A stretch of DNA of 64,000 nucleotides, taken from the NCBI RefSeq assembly GCF_024362805.1, contig NZ_CP093299.1, forward strand, positions 2,512,001-2,576,000, read 5' to 3'. The position numbers and the translations under genes are program-made. The DNA is from Salipaludibacillus sp. LMS25 (GTDB taxonomy: Bacteria; Bacillota; Bacilli; Bacillales; Salisediminibacteriaceae). Of this stretch, positions 55,045-64,000 are shown one piece after another (position 1 is the stretch's first letter; the number at the start of each line of letters is the position of its first letter). The notes beneath the pieces are model-generated. The model saw only the letters and a list, made by a program, of their open reading frames with translations. It was not told the origin of the DNA and made no database searches.

Positions 55045-56262
55045 ATGGCAGCACATTTAACAGGAAGCTTTCAATTGATGAAATCATTAAATCGCTCACT
55101 AATCTTAAATATTATTCGGACCAGTGGTGCCATTTCCCGTTCTGAAATTGCTAAGCAAACGGGATTGACTCCTCCCACAGTAACGAATATTGTCAATGAA
55201 CTTCTTGATGAAGAATTAGTATTAGAAAGTCGAGCAGGAACGTCAAACGGTGGGAGAAAGCCTATATTACTCACGATTAAGTCGGATAGTCGTTACATTA
55301 TAGGTGTTGATGTAGGCGTCAAAAAAGTGAGGTTGGCACTCACTAACCTTAATGCAAATGTGTTACAGCGTAAACTTCTGCCTATGCCACATACGCAGGT
55401 GTTAACAACAGAGCAGTTCCTAGACTTCTTACAACAGGCTATCGATACTTTCCTTACAGAAAATGTCACTCAAAAAAAGAAAATAATAGGGATAGGTGTG
55501 GCGATGCATGGCATTGTGGATCACGAACAAGGAATCGCCATTCATGCTCCTACACTGAAACTTGAGCGTGTTCCTGTCAAGCAGATGTTGGAACAAGCAT
55601 TTAATTTGCCAGTCAGGGTGGAAAATGATGCGAAAGCACTGGCTTTAGGCGAAAAGTGGTTTGGAGCAGGAAGAGACGTGGATCATTTTGTCTGCTTAAA
55701 TGTTGGGGAAGGCATTGGTGGAGGCATTATTTTAAATGATCACTTGTTCCACGGTAATAATAGTCTCGCTGGTGAAATTGGTCATACAAAGATCGATTTT
55801 AACGGCCCAACGTGTTCGTGTGGAAACAATGGGTGCTTCCAAACATTAGCTTCTGGCCAGGCAGTTAAAGAACGGGCTCACAATTATATTAAACAAGGAA
55901 AAAAGACGTCACTAGCAGAAGTTGATTTGAAAGACTTGGATGGCCAACTTATCTATAAATGTGCTGAAGAAGGCGATGAAATAGCTAAAAAAGTTTTGGA
56001 AGAAACAGGGGCGTATTTAGGGTTTGGATTACTCAATATTATTCATTTTCTTAATCCTAGTATGGTCATTATCGGCGGCGGTGTTTCGAAGTCTGGAAAA
56101 TGGATTCTAGAACCGGCTAAAGCTGTGATTCAATCCTATTCATTAAGTCGTGAAGCCGCTAGAACGACGATTGGTGTATCTGAGTTAGGTGACGAAGGTT
56201 CGCTAATCGGTGCTTGTACACTTGTATTATCTGAGCTCTTTTCTCATACTCATAGTAAATGA
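55045..56262 (+). CDS. ROK-family transcriptional repressor of the gal operon
   Basis: XylR/NagC-type protein of 405 residues. An N-terminal winged helix (about 15-75; ISRSEIAKQTGLTPPTVTNIV) precedes a ROK sugar-kinase-like domain with GVDVGVKKVRLALT near 88 and the zinc motif CSCGNNGCFQT near 256. Such repressors sense a sugar. Position 32 bases after galT suggests galactose or a galactoside as inducer and the gal promoter as target. Confidence 0.88.
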   Translation: MAAHLTGSFQLMKSLNRSLILNIIRTSGAISRSEIAKQTGLTPPTVTNIVNELLDEELVLESRAGTSNGGRKPILLTIKSDSRYIIGVDVGVKKVRLALTNLNANVLQRKLLPMPHTQVLTTEQFLDFLQQAIDTFLTENVTQKKKIIGIGVAMHGIVDHEQGIAIHAPTLKLERVPVKQMLEQAFNLPVRVENDAKALALGEKWFGAGRDVDHFVCLNVGEGIGGGIILNDHLFHGNNSLAGEIGHTKIDFNGPTCSCGNNGCFQTLASGQAVKERAHNYIKQGKKTSLAEVDLKDLDGQLIYKCAEEGDEIAKKVLEETGAYLGFGLLNIIHFLNPSMVIIGGGVSKSGKWILEPAKAVIQSYSLSREAARTTIGVSELGDEGSLIGACTLVLSELFSHTHSK

Positions 56263-56449
56263 TACGTGCTTTAAGGTAGGAATTACATGATAATGTCATA
56301 ACGAGAGGTAGGAAAAACATAGGAAACGACGAGAGAATCTCACAATCTTATAGGTGTAATGTTTCTGACCATGTTTCAAACGGCTTTTTCTGGTATGATA
56401 TAAGAAGATTAATTCCTTAAGTGAGAGTTTAATGAGGAGTGACCTTATC

Positions 56450-57214
56450 ATGCTTAACATACAGAACTTAAAAAACAAAATATTAGAAAAAACCCACTTA
56501 GTTTTCATTGTCACAGACCCAGATCAAGAAGATAATCCCATCATTTACGCCAATGAAGGTTTTGCGGCTTTAACTGGTTATTCTCAGGAAGAGGTCATCG
56601 GACAGAATTGTCGCTTACTACAAGGGAAAGATACCGACCCAGATACCATAGAGAAATTAAATAAAGCAATAAAAAACCGCCAGCCTATTTCTGTCCAAAT
56701 CTTAAATTACAAGAAGAGTGGAGAGGCTTTTTGGAACCTGCTCCATATCGACCCCATCTATTTAGAGGATGAGGATAAGTATTATTTTGTTGGGATTCAA
56801 AAAGACATTTCTGATGTGAAAGAAGCCGAACAACAGCTAGCGAAATATCATCGTGAAATTGAACTTCTCTCAGTACCGCTCGTACCAGTGAAAGCGGGAG
56901 TTTCTGTCTTACCATTAATCGGAGATATTGATGAACGTCGAGTAGAGACGATTGTCAATAATGTCTTAACTGAAATGGAAAAGGATGAGATTGAGACGCT
57001 TATTCTTGATTTTTCAGGGTTTACTAATATGGATGAGAGTGCGACGACTGGTATTTTCCAGCTCAATGATTTATTGAAGTTAAAAGGAATCCATTTAATA
57101 ATAACAGGGATTACGCCGAAAATTGCCATGCGAACAAATCGCTATAACATCGATTTATCTCGTTTCACGACATTCGGTTCAGTGAAACAAGCGGTTGAAG
57201 CTCTTGAAAATTAA
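56450..57214 (+). CDS. ytvA: Blue-light photoreceptor, LOV-STAS (YtvA-like)
   Basis: About 254 residues: an N-terminal LOV (PAS) domain with the flavin-adduct motif GQNCRLLQG and photoactive Cys54, then a linking helix near 120-140 and a C-terminal STAS domain (about 145-250). In Bacillus subtilis YtvA sits in the stressosome and raises sigma-B activity in blue light. Motif residues Asn, Arg and Gln next to the Cys are intact, so the photocycle should work. ATG 56450 follows GGAG; the ATG at 56432 lies before that ribosome site. Confidence 0.93.
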   Translation: MLNIQNLKNKILEKTHLVFIVTDPDQEDNPIIYANEGFAALTGYSQEEVIGQNCRLLQGKDTDPDTIEKLNKAIKNRQPISVQILNYKKSGEAFWNLLHIDPIYLEDEDKYYFVGIQKDISDVKEAEQQLAKYHREIELLSVPLVPVKAGVSVLPLIGDIDERRVETIVNNVLTEMEKDEIETLILDFSGFTNMDESATTGIFQLNDLLKLKGIHLIITGITPKIAMRTNRYNIDLSRFTTFGSVKQAVEALEN

Positions 57215-57218
57215 AAGT

Positions 57219-57248
57219 AAAAGCGTCCAGATTTCCGGGCGCTTTTTA
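57219..57248 (+). terminator. Terminator of ytvA
   Basis: AAAGCG-TCC and GGGCGCTTT form the stem (with one mismatch), followed by TTTT; it begins 5 bases after the stop. Confidence 0.8.
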
Positions 57249-57518
57249 CTATGACATCTTCCATTTAGATTACACAATCATTCAAAATGACATTTAACCG
57301 GTGGTAGTGGGATTTTTTTAAGTGTCAGGCTGTAACAGGGTAAAGAGTCCGAATAAAGTAGAGGCAATAAGTACTATGGGGCATAATGATTGCTTCTTTA
57401 TTAGAAATAATGTTTTTTATTTTAACATGAGAGAGAAGGGTTTCTAAAAGATTAAGTAGGATGCTTAATTTGGCTAATAAGGGACATATATAGATTGAGT
57501 AGGTAAAGCACAAATTGG
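57249..57518. other. Intergenic, nothing recognised
   Basis: AT-rich; a 62-codon minus-strand frame has no ribosome site and an unlikely composition. Confidence 0.35.
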
Positions 57519-57551
57519 AAAAAGCAGGAGTCCCTAAGGATCCTGCTTTTT
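57519..57551. terminator. Bidirectional terminator-like hairpin
   Basis: AAAAAGCAGGA and TCCTGCTTTTT form an 11-bp stem with A and T runs on either side, able to stop transcription in both directions. It could end a minus-strand transcript that begins near 57850. Confidence 0.7.
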
Positions 57552-57673
57552 GTATCGGTTTCAGAATAGTATTTATAAGGGTGTTCCTATGTTAGTTATC
57601 GTTATGATAAAATCTTTGATTAAATACACGCCGCGGTAAATTCCTGCAGCAGAAATCTTGTATTACTTAAATA

Positions 57674-57759
57674 ATGAAAGCCCTGCCTCTCTTTCATCCT
57701 TGCGGTTCCGTAACCGCGCCAGTGTAACTTATGGCGTTTCCACGTGTTCCCAGGATTCC
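57674..57759 (-). ncRNA. Candidate structured RNA, family unknown
   Basis: Three compact hairpins follow one another: ATGAAAG/CTTTCAT (57674-57697), GCGGTT/AACCGC with a 4-base loop (57702-57717), and CGCCA/TGGCG (57717-57736). The last two are enclosed by ATCCT (57696-57700) pairing with AGGAT (57752-57756), giving a junction. Upstream on the minus strand lies a TTGACT (57874-57869), and downstream the terminator at 57551-57519. No coding frame spans it. It does not match the riboswitch cores I know. Strand and function are inferences. Confidence 0.4.
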
Positions 57760-58113
57760 AGAATGTTAATAATAACCTAATGAATATAATCAGTCACTTA
57801 CTTAGTCGGTTCATCATAACGACGTACCTTCTTCAACCACTATCAACCTTATCATAATACTATAAAAAAGTCAATAAATTACCTTAATATATCTAAATTA
57901 TAATATTTCTGGAAAGTGGAATTGTTGTTTATTCCATATTTTTTACCTGACGAGTATGGAAGTAACGTCAATTTGTCAATCACACTAAACACGTGGTGAC
58001 GTTTATCCAAAACTCGTGATTGAACCTATATAACTTACCGTTTGTTTCAACATCTATTGGGTACACTATCTTTGGAACACGTGTGTCAGGGCATCATGTC
58101 TGTAAACAAACTA
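57760..58113. other. Intergenic between candidate RNA and dps
   Basis: AT-rich. Apart from the possible -35 (TTGACT, minus strand) for the structured RNA, nothing recognised. Confidence 0.3.
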
Positions 58114-58115
58114 AA

Positions 58116-58138
58116 CCGGCACCTGTATCAGATGCCGG
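58116..58138 (-). terminator. Terminator of dps
   Basis: CCGGCA and TGCCGG form the stem 16 bases after the dps stop; minus-strand reading continues into TTTAG. Confidence 0.65.
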
Positions 58139-58153
58139 AAAGATGATTATCAG

Positions 58154-58627
58154 TTAAACTGTAGTACGGCGTCTAGAGCTTTTTTTATTGCCTAGATAAG
58201 CGTTTAACATCCAAATATGTTGTTCGATTGAGGATTTAATGGCAATGAACATGTCTGCTGTCACATCATCTTTGTTATCTTCAGCCACGTCGATAAGCTG
58301 TGCGGATTCATCACTAATTGTTTCAAAATCTGTTACTAACGCTGCTACCATGTCAGCTGGTGTTTCATCACCAGTCGCTTCTTTAATAGAAGCTTCATTC
58401 AAATACTCTTTTAATGTGGCAATGGGACTGTCACCGATCGTTAAAATACGTTCTGCTATCTCATCAATATTTGTGGCAGCTTCGTTGTAAAATTCTTCAA
58501 ATTTCTCATGAAGAGTAAAAAAACTTGGGCCGGTAACATACCAGTGATAGTTGTGAAGCTTCGTGTTTAATACATTCCAATTTGCTAATTGATGATTCAT
58601 TTCCTGTGTTAAATTTTTGCTTGCCAT
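58154..58627 (-). CDS. dps: Dps-family iron-binding/DNA-protection protein
   Basis: Ferritin-like dodecamer subunit of 157 residues. Ferroxidase residues typical of Dps are seen as H28 in NYHWYVTG and H40 and E44 in FFTLHEKFEEFY. It oxidises iron with hydrogen peroxide and limits damage. Terminal SSRRRTTV is basic and may touch DNA. It is a single gene; no PerR or sigma-B site could be identified with confidence. Confidence 0.93.
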   Translation of the reverse strand: MASKNLTQEMNHQLANWNVLNTKLHNYHWYVTGPSFFTLHEKFEEFYNEAATNIDEIAERILTIGDSPIATLKEYLNEASIKEATGDETPADMVAALVTDFETISDESAQLIDVAEDNKDDVTADMFIAIKSSIEQHIWMLNAYLGNKKSSRRRTTV

Positions 58628-58950
58628 ATTCCATACACTCCTTTAATTATAGTCCACTTTATTATCTCTATTATATTTAATATTATATATCAAATTAAAA
58701 ATGAAATCAAATAATAATTATTATAAATAAGTTTTTTAAGTGAGGAAAAAAAGGATAAAACAGACTTATAAAATAAATAGCCTCTGTAAAAACGGCTAAT
58801 CCATTGATCTTCCGTTACAGATAAACGTTTTCCAAAGGGTTCGCCTCCAGATAAATGATGTGGTAAAACCTTTCCTATCATTGATAGTCGACGTGGCTGA
58901 ACCTTCAGGAGTCACTGTCTTTTTTTAAAATGGCCATGTGAAATAAACTA
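58628..58950. other. Intergenic upstream of dps
   Basis: Very AT-rich just before dps, where its promoter must lie; no box pair stands out. A 63-codon frame on the minus strand is not supported. Confidence 0.35.
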
Positions 58951-59109
58951 TTTATCCCACTCTTAAGGGTCAGTAAAACCCCCACCTCAAAACTTAAGAA
59001 GGTCGAAAAGTTTAGGTGGGAGATAGACTGCCCCTAAAGGCCCGATAAGTTAAACGAACAATCAGTGGGGGATGAAAGAAAACGCCCACTGATTGAAGCT
59101 TAGCTTTAT
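58951..59109 (+). repeat. Family A repeat, copy 13
   Basis: Complete element, with GGGTCAGT in the outer left arm and AGGTGGGAG in the inner right arm (one mismatch each). Confidence 0.95.
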
Positions 59110-59359
59110 CATTGTTTGTTAATATTGAAACGCAATAGTGGCCTTCAACGAAAGATCTATTCATTTTTTACCCTCTAGTGACAGAGATTAAACTTTGACA
59201 CTTGCAAGCATAGCCATCTTATTAAAGATAAAAGGTGATATTTGGGCGATTTCCTCTCTCAGTTAATCACCCCCTTTACTTCATTTAATGAAAACGGATT
59301 CTTATTAGTATCATTTAAAAAGAGTAAGATAGGACTACGTTAAAATGTGATGAAAGTTA
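59110..59359. other. Intergenic upstream of marR promoter
   Basis: No gene-like frame or repeat; nothing recognised. Confidence 0.35.
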
Positions 59360-59389
59360 TTGCATTTCTCTTTAACCATTTGATATAGT
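59360..59389 (+). promoter_or_regulatory. Promoter of the marR-MATE operon
   Basis: TTGCAT (59360-59365) and TATAGT (59384-59389) are 18 bases apart, about 30 bases before the MarR start. Confidence 0.6.
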
Positions 59390-59419
59390 GAGAGGGTCAA
59401 TTACTTAGGGGGCTAACTA

Positions 59420-59896
59420 ATGGATCAAAAGTTAGAAAATCTTGCGGGCTATCAGCTAAGTGTTGTCTCGCACTTTATTCATAATCAGCATAATCGATAC
59501 CTTGCGCACTATGGGGTTACAAGAGCTCAAGCGAAAGCTCTTTATTTATTAGCAAAGCACGGTGACTTAATCCAATCTGACTTGAAAAAACGTCTTTACA
59601 TTCAAGCATCAACAATGAATGGGATAGTAGAGTCATTGTTAAAGAACAGACTTATAAAAAAGTATGCTAGCGAAGCTGATCGACGGACTAAAGTCATTAG
59701 TCTGACAGATAAGGGGAAACAACTAGAGAAAGATTTGAAGAATGAGATTCAACGTGTTGAAACACAATTACTTGCAGGGTTTTCACAAGAAGAACAGAGT
59801 TTACTTATTAAATGGCTAAAATTAATGAGGGGAAATCTACAAGAGATGACAGACGATGTCTCACCACAAGTAGGCAAGAAAGAAGGGAACACATGA
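59420..59896 (+). CDS. MarR-family repressor
   Basis: Winged-helix repressor of 158 residues. The DNA-binding core reads LIQSDLKKRLYIQASTMNGI, then LLKNRLIKKYASEADRRTK, with the wing in RRTKVISLTDKGKQLE. MarR proteins release DNA on binding phenolics or drugs. Its stop overlaps the start of a MATE pump by 4 bases (ATGA), so the two are translated together and the pump is the likely target. AGGGGG precedes ATG 59420. Confidence 0.9.
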   Translation: MDQKLENLAGYQLSVVSHFIHNQHNRYLAHYGVTRAQAKALYLLAKHGDLIQSDLKKRLYIQASTMNGIVESLLKNRLIKKYASEADRRTKVISLTDKGKQLEKDLKNEIQRVETQLLAGFSQEEQSLLIKWLKLMRGNLQEMTDDVSPQVGKKEGNT

Positions 59897-61281
59897 AGCA
59901 ACGTGACCAAAGTCTACAACTCGGAACAGCCCCTATTCCTAAGCTGCTTAGAAAATTATCTATTCCTGCTATTATTGGCATGCTCGTTATGTCTATTTAT
60001 AATGTGGTTGATACGATCTTTATTTCCTATGCGGTAGGAATTGATGGGGTGGCAGCAGTCACAATTGCTTTTCCAATTATGCTAATCGTGATGGCCGTAG
60101 CTGCCGCGCTCGGTATTGGAGGGGCTTCTCTCATATCTCGAAGACTAGGAGAGCAACGAGAAGGAGAGGCAAATCGTGTGTTTAATACTGTCATATCATT
60201 AGTGATCATTGTTAGTATGGCTGGTGTTATAAGCGCATTTACTATATTGGATCCTGTTCTTCGTGTGTTTGGAGCTACACCAGAGCTTATGCAAAGCGCT
60301 CATGATTATATTTTTCCGATTATGTTAGGCACCGTTTTTTTCTCATTTGCCTTCGCTACAAATGCCATTATTCGTTCAGAAGGCAATTCGAGATTTGCCA
60401 TGATGACGATGGTCGTACCGGCTGTCCTTAATATTATTCTAGATCCGATTTTCATCATTTGGTTAGATATGGGGGTCCAAGGTGCTGCTATTGCAACCGT
60501 GTTGGCACAGGCGAGTATTTCATTGATTGTCTTATGGTACTTTTTTAGCGGTAAAAGCACGTTAAGGATCACGTTGAAAGAAATGCTACCTCGTTGGACG
60601 ATTGCGAAAGAAGTGATGGTTATTGGCATGCCAGCTTTTGTTCGTCAAGTGGCTGGTAGTGTGATGATGATAGCGATCAACGGTATGCTGATCCTTCACG
60701 GCGGTGAATTTTATGTCGGGGTTTTCGGAATAGTGCAGAGAGTCTCTATGTTTGCTCTTATGCCGATGATGGGGATACTTCAAGGAATGCAGCCTATTGT
60801 AGGGTATAATTTTGGTGCGAAACAATTAGATCGCATGCGTGAAACGATTTTAGTAGGGTTAAAAGTTGTGACTGTTTTTTCTATCGCTGTCTTTATTATC
60901 ATGATGGCTTTTCCAAATGTTTTGATGAGGATTTTTACTGCTGATTCTGCAGTTATTGAGGCAGGGGCAATGGGGATGCGTATTATATTTGCGTGTGCCT
61001 TCTTAATAGGGGCGCAAGTTGTAAGTGGCGGCTTATATCAGGCGTTAGGGAAAGCAAAACCTGCGCTTATATTGTCGATGGCCCGACAGATATTGTTCTT
61101 AGTTCCTCTCGTCTTAATCTTACCTCAGTTTTTTGGTGTGTGGGGTGTGTTTATTGCCTTTCCTTTAGCAGATATATTGGCATTTGCCCTTTCACTTTTC
61201 TTTATGTATAAAGATCGTAAGCTGTTTTTTACAGGAGAGCCAGAGACACTAGAATTTAAAAACCAGCCGGCGTCTTCCTGA
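59893..61281 (+). CDS. MATE-family multidrug efflux protein
   Basis: Cation-coupled exporter of about 462 residues with twelve spans in two halves. Typical segments are LSIPAIIGMLVMSIYNVVDT at the first span and GMLQGMQPIVGYNFGAK-like MGILQGMQPIVGYNFGAK at the start of span 8. It exports drugs or dyes using Na+ or H+. ATG 59893 is chosen over the longest frame because it follows GAAGGGA and forms the ATGA overlap with marR. Confidence 0.92.
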   Translation: MKQRDQSLQLGTAPIPKLLRKLSIPAIIGMLVMSIYNVVDTIFISYAVGIDGVAAVTIAFPIMLIVMAVAAALGIGGASLISRRLGEQREGEANRVFNTVISLVIIVSMAGVISAFTILDPVLRVFGATPELMQSAHDYIFPIMLGTVFFSFAFATNAIIRSEGNSRFAMMTMVVPAVLNIILDPIFIIWLDMGVQGAAIATVLAQASISLIVLWYFFSGKSTLRITLKEMLPRWTIAKEVMVIGMPAFVRQVAGSVMMIAINGMLILHGGEFYVGVFGIVQRVSMFALMPMMGILQGMQPIVGYNFGAKQLDRMRETILVGLKVVTVFSIAVFIIMMAFPNVLMRIFTADSAVIEAGAMGMRIIFACAFLIGAQVVSGGLYQALGKAKPALILSMARQILFLVPLVLILPQFFGVWGVFIAFPLADILAFALSLFFMYKDRKLFFTGEPETLEFKNQPASS

Positions 61282-61454
61282 GAAGACACAATTAACCATG
61301 TTGAAAACGTTGAAGGCTTTGTGCAGAGAATGATGCTAAATGAAAGTGTTTAATCATTTTTAATCTATTAGACTTTAATCTGATAGGTTTCCTAGTTAGT
61401 GATGCTTATAGCAGTTGATTAGAAGAATGCGTATTTTTAACAACATTGACATCT
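61282..61454. other. Short gap before the DinB-like gene
   Basis: No terminator with T run after the MATE gene and no clear promoter; AT-rich. Confidence 0.3.
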
Positions 61455-61976
61455 ATGAAAAGTGAGTTGGTTTTCGTGCAAAAGCATAAAAGGGAAATGG
61501 TCAATCATCAGTTAGATGCAATCAAATTTGTTAGTTCTCTACAAGCTTTAAGTAACGCCTTATGGCGACGAGAAATAAGTGAAGGTAAATGGACGGTCGC
61601 TGAAATCATTGGTCATTTTAAACCATGGGATGAGTTCGTGCTATACCAACGATTACCCTATATATTTTTAGAGAAAGATCTTCCAAGAGCACCGGATCCA
61701 CAGCTGACAAATGCTACAGCAGCTGCTATTAGCAGAAACGAGTCGCAGCAAGTAACAATTGATAAGTTTATTCTTAATAGAAAGGGGCTTTATAAAGTGG
61801 TTAAGGAAATACCTGAGAGTCAATTAGATGCTACCTTTTTATTAGGCGATAAATGTCTGTCATTGTATGATTATTTAAAAGGTTTAGCCGCCCATGATCG
61901 ACATCATTTTAATCAAATTAAAAGGCTTACTAGTGGCTCTGCCAGTGTAGGTGACCGTTTAAAGAGATTAAGCTAA
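61455..61976 (+). CDS. DinB/YfiT-like putative metal-dependent hydrolase
   Basis: Four-helix protein of about 173 residues of the DinB superfamily. The metal-binding histidines correspond to IIGHFKPWDEF near 51-61 and LAAHDRHHFNQIKR near 150-163. Members include thiol transferases and damage-inducible proteins; no specific role is visible. The start is uncertain: no good ribosome site precedes ATG 61455, and a GTG about ten codons later is an alternative. Confidence 0.78.
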   Translation: MKSELVFVQKHKREMVNHQLDAIKFVSSLQALSNALWRREISEGKWTVAEIIGHFKPWDEFVLYQRLPYIFLEKDLPRAPDPQLTNATAAAISRNESQQVTIDKFILNRKGLYKVVKEIPESQLDATFLLGDKCLSLYDYLKGLAAHDRHHFNQIKRLTSGSASVGDRLKRLS

Positions 61977-62463
61977 CAGGAACTATGCCATAATGGGAAA
62001 ATACAAGATGGGGAGTCCATGCACTCCCTGTCTCATTACATGTCATTTTAGTAAAAGAACATGCTGAAAAAATGCCATCCTAATATAATTGTAGTTATAA
62101 TATTTTCTGAACAATCCGAAAATTAAACTTAAGGCTTGCTGGTATGTAAATGTTAGCCGAAGATGAGCCATTAAGAAAGCGTCCGTCTGTAGTGGAGATC
62201 AACCCATTCTTATTTTGGTTTAAGGAATTGGATAAGTTAACTCATCTTTTGAAAGAAGTATTGATAGTGTCAAAATTACTTATGCATATAAGCAGATTAT
62301 TTTTAGGAATCGTTTAATAAATGCTCATTTTACTTTATCTTAATTGAACATACATTTGTTAACAAACGGTTGTGTAGTGACCATGTACTCTGTAATTTAA
62401 TCCATTGGCAATATCAAATCAACATCCCTAAAGCCAAAAATAAGGTGCTCTAACCATCCGCTG
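61977..62463. other. Intergenic, few features
   Basis: GGGAGT and ACTCCC (62011-62028) form a small hairpin after the DinB-like gene, and TTTGTTAACAAA at 62356-62367 is a perfect 12-bp palindrome of unknown meaning. No gene recognised. Confidence 0.4.
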
Positions 62464-62621
62464 TTTATCCCCCTTTTAAGGGGCAGTAAAACCCCCACCT
62501 CAAAACTTAAGAAGGTCGAAACGTTTAGGTGGGGGATAAACTGCCCCTAAAGGTCCCATAAGTTAAACGAACAATCAGTGGGGATGAAGGAAAACGCCCA
62601 CTGATTGAAGCTTAGCTTTAT
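62464..62621 (+). repeat. Family A repeat, copy 14
   Basis: Complete element with intact inner and outer arms. The left flank reads CCCCCTTTTAAGGGG, so the outer stem can be extended with CCCCTAAAGG. It lies between two convergent genes. Confidence 0.96.
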
Positions 62622-62728
62622 CGGTTTTATTTCTTTCTGGATGCTGTATTCCAACATCGATATAGTTACTGCTATTTCTCTTAATTGTATTCAATAAATA
62701 GCTGGCGATCTTTCACCCGTCATTAAAA

Positions 62729-62754
62729 CCCGGTCCAGACTACTCTGAACCGGG
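62729..62754 (-). terminator. Terminator of the sulP-usp operon
   Basis: CCCGGTCCAGA and TCTGAACCGGG form an 11-bp stem (one mismatch) with a 4-base loop; the minus-strand reading continues with TTTTAATG. It lies 20 bases beyond the UspA stop. Confidence 0.82.
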
Positions 62755-62774
62755 GATAGTGATGTTATATAGCG

Positions 62775-63200
62775 TTATTTGACCATCAGAACAGGTGCTT
62801 TAACGTGTTTAATTACTTTATGGCTGACACTGCCTAAAACCATTGTTTGTACGGTTCCAAGACCTCGGCTCCCAATAACTAACGTGTCATACTCGCCGTG
62901 GTTTGCATGCTCAATAATGGATTCGGCTACACCATTACGACCGTGTAATATCGTTGTTTTAGTGGCAATTTTGGCTTCTCTGATTTTGTCTTCAAATGGC
63001 TGAAGCATTTCCTGTCGTTTACGAGAAGCACTGTCTGAATCACCGTAGTGTAACACATCTGTCTTCGATTTACTGCCTGCTACAACGTAAAGAATCTCAA
63101 TTGATGCTTTTTCTTCTAATAAAGCGAGAGAAATGGCTTTATCCGCAGCCCGTATAGAGTGGGCAGAGCCATCAATTGCTAGTAATAAGTTCTTAAACAT
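62775..63200 (-). CDS. Universal stress protein, UspA family
   Basis: Small cytoplasmic protein of 141 residues. It begins NLLLAIDGSAHSIRAADKA, and near the end has the ATP-binding pattern G-2x-G-9x-G-S in IGSRGLGTVQTMVLGSVSHK. The gene starts 16 bases after the SulP transporter, so the two share a transcript; SulP-Usp pairs are common and the Usp may modulate the transporter. Confidence 0.9.
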   Translation of the reverse strand: MFKNLLLAIDGSAHSIRAADKAISLALLEEKASIEILYVVAGSKSKTDVLHYGDSDSASRKRQEMLQPFEDKIREAKIATKTTILHGRNGVAESIIEHANHGEYDTLVIGSRGLGTVQTMVLGSVSHKVIKHVKAPVLMVK

Positions 63201-63216
63201 CGTTTTCCTCCCAATT

Positions 63217-64000
63217 TTAATGCCCCGACGCTTTACTTAAGCCACCGATACGGTTGATTAAATCGTTACTTTCTTTGTTCATGCCTTTTAATTCTACCGC
63301 AATGTTTCGTTGCTCAAATTTGCTTTCAATTTTGTCGATGGCACCGACAGCAGAATCGTCCCATAAGTGAGCATTGGAAATATCAAGCACAACTTTATCT
63401 ACATTATCATTATAATCGATTTTTTCCAGAAAATCTGTCACAGAGGCAAAAAACAATTGACCGTGAATATGATACGTTCTAACGTTTTTCTCTGAATTCA
63501 AATACGTTTCCACACGAATTTTAGATACCTTCCATGCAAAGAAAAAGGCACTTAATACAACACCGGCTAGTACACCGATAGACAGGTCGTGTGTATAAAC
63601 GACCGTACTAACAGTGACGATCATGACCGCGGCATCTGTACGAGGGATCCTATGAATGTTTTTCAACGATGACCAGTCAAATGTCCCGATAGATACCATT
63701 ATCATGACACCAGCAAGGGCGGCCATCGGAATTTGTACCACAACACCGCCGAGTACGATGATAAGGAACATTAAGAACACACCAGCAATGAGGGATGATA
63801 ACCGTCCAGTTCCACCGGACTTAACGTTAATAACAGATTGTCCGATCATAGCACAACCTGCCATGCCACCAAAACACCCTGTAATGATATTGGCTATTCC
63901 TTGCCCACGGCTTTCCTTGTTTTTGTTACTTTCAGTATCTGTCATATCGTCAACAATGGAGGCTGTTAAGAGTGACTCTAGTAAGCCAACAATGGCTAAA
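63217..64000 (-). CDS. SulP-family anion transporter with STAS domain (partial, 5' end outside window)
   Basis: The frame is open from the window edge down to the stop at 63217, giving about 260 residues of the C-terminal part. It starts with AIVGLLESLLTASIVDDMT, then GQGIANIITGCFGGMAGCAM and later spans, with a STAS domain at the end (about the last 105 residues; VVLDISNAHLWDDSAVGAID). SulP proteins carry sulfate, bicarbonate or other anions; the STAS domain regulates them. An internal ATG at 63945 is not the real start because the coding pattern continues upstream. Confidence 0.9.
   Translation of the reverse strand, partial: LAIVGLLESLLTASIVDDMTDTESNKNKESRGQGIANIITGCFGGMAGCAMIGQSVINVKSGGTGRLSSLIAGVFLMFLIIVLGGVVVQIPMAALAGVMIMVSIGTFDWSSLKNIHRIPRTDAAVMIVTVSTVVYTHDLSIGVLAGVVLSAFFFAWKVSKIRVETYLNSEKNVRTYHIHGQLFFASVTDFLEKIDYNDNVDKVVLDISNAHLWDDSAVGAIDKIESKFEQRNIAVELKGMNKESNDLINRIGGLSKASGH

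Overview
The window looks like the chromosome of an endospore-forming Bacillaceae, probably a halo- or alkaliphile. This is inferred from: an S-box methionine operon in the Bacillus order metI-metC-yitJ-metH, a SpoVAF-type germination protein, YclNOPQ-like siderophore uptake, KhtTU-like K+/H+ antiport, a LOV-STAS (YtvA-like) photoreceptor, Mn-dependent pyrophosphatase, AGGAGG-type ribosome sites, low-to-moderate GC, and acid-rich exported proteins. No rRNA, tRNA, CRISPR array or intact transposon was seen.

Layout: 0.4-0.9 kb, effector-binding protein; 1.5-9.6 kb, SAM riboswitch and methionine operon; 10.6-17.3 kb, metallophosphoesterase, decayed GH1 gene, haem-monooxygenase-like protein, ppaC, EamA exporter, and an amino-acid ABC pair lacking its ATPase; 17.9-21.6 kb, TetR plus RND efflux with a palindromic operator between them; 21.7-25.8 kb, a graveyard of mobile DNA (IS200-type, Tn554-like and IS3 remnants, a cut MFS gene) surrounding an intact WYL regulator/DJ-1 pair; 25.9-29.7 kb, chemoreceptor and GlcNAc PTS with a NagR-like operator; 30.3-34.0 kb, Fur-controlled ferric siderophore ABC operon; 34.8-39.4 kb, uppP, spoVAF, and mgtE behind an M-box; 40-46.6 kb, murB, arsR, ferritin-like, MntP/YtaF-like, azoR, YdjM-like and gltS; 47-50.9 kb, lipoprotein, khtTU and TetR; 51.3-56.3 kb, galKETR; 56.4-64 kb, LOV photoreceptor, a possible structured RNA, dps, marR-MATE, dinB, and a UspA/SulP pair cut by the window edge.

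The outstanding feature is a dispersed element of about 158 bp present in 14 copies (family A), with a second related family of 8 copies or remnants (family B). Both are bounded by TTTAT. Both fold into a long two-tier hairpin with an AAAA/ATAA internal loop, followed by a second hairpin. The arms of the long hairpin differ between A and B but stay complementary, so structure rather than sequence is conserved. Thirteen of 14 A copies and all seven orientable B copies lie in the + orientation regardless of gene direction. This asymmetry, the TTTAT ends and the subterminal hairpins resemble elements moved as single-stranded DNA by IS200/IS605-type HUH transposases; length and TTTAT ends also recall bcr1 of the Bacillus cereus group (from memory). 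Several copies cut genes or supply their last codons or stop codons. A separate oddity is a 21-bp-period TGCTGAAA array found at two loci, six units each.
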